Translations under genes and position numbers: made by a program
Shown: positions 63,105 to 64,000 of the stretch, piece by piece
Numbering within the stretch: the first letter of the stretch is position 1
How the letters are laid out: every line of letters begins with the position of its first letter
Assembly: GCF_014495845.1 (NCBI RefSeq)
Contig: NZ_CP061080.1
Coordinates: 4,764,001-4,828,000, forward strand
Direction: 5' to 3'
Source of the DNA: Aquibium microcysteis
GTDB lineage: Bacteria > Pseudomonadota > Alphaproteobacteria > Rhizobiales > Rhizobiaceae
DNA length: 64,000 bases
Notes under the pieces: model-generated
Told to the model about the DNA's origin: nothing
Database searches by the model: none
What the model saw: the letters and a program-made list of their open reading frames with translations, nothing else

Positions 63105-64000
63105 GCCGCGACCCATCGAGAGAACAGCGAGGTCGACAGCGCGCGCCCGCCCGCTTTCTCGCGAATGACCAGCTCGCCCGATTCCACGGCGCCGCCCATG
63201 CCGGCGAAGGCGTCCCGCATCAGCGCATGAATGGCGAAGAAGGAAGCGCGGATGGAGTAGGCCGTGAGCACCACCGACAGTGGCCTGTCGGAGAGAATGG
63301 CGCGGGTGAGATCGACCATGGCCGGAAGATCCTCGAACAATTGCCAGACCTCTCCCTTCGGCCCGCGGCCATACGCCGGCGGATCGAGCAGGATGATGTC
63401 GTAGCGGCTTCCGCGACGGTCCTCGCGCTCGACGAACTTCATCGCGTCTTCGCAGATCCAGCGGATCGGCCTGTCGCCGAGCTTCGCCATCTCCTGGTTC
63501 TCGCGAGCCCAGCCGATCGCCTTCTTCGATGCGTCGACATGGGTGACCTCGGCACCCGCACGCGCCGCCACGAGGGACGCAAGCCCCGTATAACCGAAGA
63601 GGTTCAGCACCTTTACCGGGCGCTTCGCCTCTCTGATCAGCGTCTCCATGTGGCGCCAGTGCGGCGCCTGCTCGGGGAACACGCCGACATGACGAAAGGA
63701 GGTGAATCGGCCGAGATAGTCGATACCGTCATGCTTCATCGGCCAGGTCTCGCCCAGCACGGCCTTCGGGAACCGCCAGCGACCCATGCCTTCCTCGTCC
63801 GTGTCGCCCGTGAAGACGGCGTCGACGTCTGCCCATTGCGCCTCGCCGAGCGCGCGCGCCCAGACCGCCTGTCCCTCCGGCCGCACGATGCGGTACGGAC
63901 CGTACTGCTCGAGTTTCTCGCCGTCGCCGGAATCGATCAGCGCGTAGTCTGTTCCGGGGGCGACCTCGAGGATCAGCGGTACGCGCTCCGCCGGCAGCGT
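63101..64000 (-). CDS. Class I SAM-dependent (rRNA) methyltransferase, RlmI-like, 5' end cut by window edge
   Basis: The frame is open from the window edge at 64000 down to a TGA at 63101, 299 residues visible, with no start reached; a GTG at 63886 is internal. SAM motif I is KVLNLFGYTGLASLVAARAGAEVTHVDASKKAIGWARENQ, and the catalytic-region motif is ILLDPPAYGRGPKGEVWQL, as in RlmI/RsmC-like rRNA methyltransferases. The stop overlaps the SpoU start (ATGA). Target base and rRNA site are not known. The two consecutive RNA methyltransferases suggest a shared ribosome-modification unit with lspA. Confidence 0.9.
   Translation of the reverse strand, partial: TLPAERVPLILEVAPGTDYALIDSGDGEKLEQYGPYRIVRPEGQAVWARALGEAQWADVDAVFTGDTDEEGMGRWRFPKAVLGETWPMKHDGIDYLGRFTSFRHVGVFPEQAPHWRHMETLIREAKRPVKVLNLFGYTGLASLVAARAGAEVTHVDASKKAIGWARENQEMAKLGDRPIRWICEDAMKFVEREDRRGSRYDIILLDPPAYGRGPKGEVWQLFEDLPAMVDLTRAILSDRPLSVVLTAYSIRASFFAIHALMRDAFAGMGGAVESGELVIREKAGGRALSTSLFSRWVAA

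Noticed and set aside
1..64000. CRISPR arrays, tRNA or rRNA genes, transposases, integrases or prophage genes
   Set aside because: None was seen on reading both strands; the only tandem array is the hexamer at 31646, and no cloverleaf or transposase-like product was recognised.

Overview
This 64 kb window is chromosomal DNA of a high-GC alphaproteobacterium, almost certainly a member of the Hyphomicrobiales (Rhizobiales), and most like the Phyllobacteriaceae/Rhizobiaceae. The evidence is the gene order rpsT-dnaA-dnaN-recF-moeB and rimP-nusA-ylxR-infB-rbfA-truB, an Irr-type Fur regulator with its operator, an OlsB ornithine-lipid acyltransferase, the malic enzyme-Pta fusion, MmcB, and short palindromic intergenic repeats of the kind that litter rhizobial genomes. 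The genus cannot be fixed from the sequence alone. No tRNA, rRNA, CRISPR array, transposase or prophage gene was seen.

Layout. (1) 1-13.6 kb: secA (cut at the left edge) diverges from a parvulin-argJ-GNAT-mutT run. An Flp pilin follows, then an NDUFAF5-like methyltransferase divergent from comF-grxC-nitrilase-DUF1178-EamA, then ubiG and a BON-MscS channel. (2) 13.6-20.8 kb: the translation/transcription-factor operon rimP-nusA-ylxR-infB-rbfA-truB on the minus strand, with a good promoter and a terminator-like attenuator in its leader. (3) 20.8-26.9 kb: the replication cluster rpsT, dnaA, dnaN, recF and moeB on the plus strand, with about 780 bp of non-coding DNA upstream of dnaA. (4) 26.9-31.3 kb: a two-subunit aconitase X (probable cis-3-hydroxyproline dehydratase), a heme catalase, a repeat element and a DUF892 protein. 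(5) 31.6-35.5 kb: an accessory island with a frameshifted gene carrying a hexanucleotide tandem repeat, a helicase-less restriction-methylation protein with a type ISP-like tail, and a small coupled ORF. (6) 35.6-42 kb: a hydroxyacid dehydrogenase, an SH3 protein, irr, mmcB, an L,D-transpeptidase, a NifU-like gene preceded by an Irr box, a universal stress protein and trpS. (7) 42.1-51.8 kb: a VapBC pair, murJ, glnD and two large cyclic-di-GMP enzymes. (8) 51.8-64 kb: mutS divergent from maeB, a 35-residue membrane protein behind an FNR/FixK box, olsB, a hybrid histidine kinase, a YhdH/AcuI-type reductase, and a coupled lspA-SpoU methyltransferase-RlmI-like methyltransferase run cut at the right edge.

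Most of the window is conserved core genome. The parts that most repay a second look are the restriction island (nuclease-methylase without a helicase, a low-GC recognition region, a palindromic repeat inserted in frame, and a broken neighbour), the FNR-box small membrane protein, the Irr regulator and its candidate target a few kilobases apart, and terminator hairpins in the leaders of secA and rimP.
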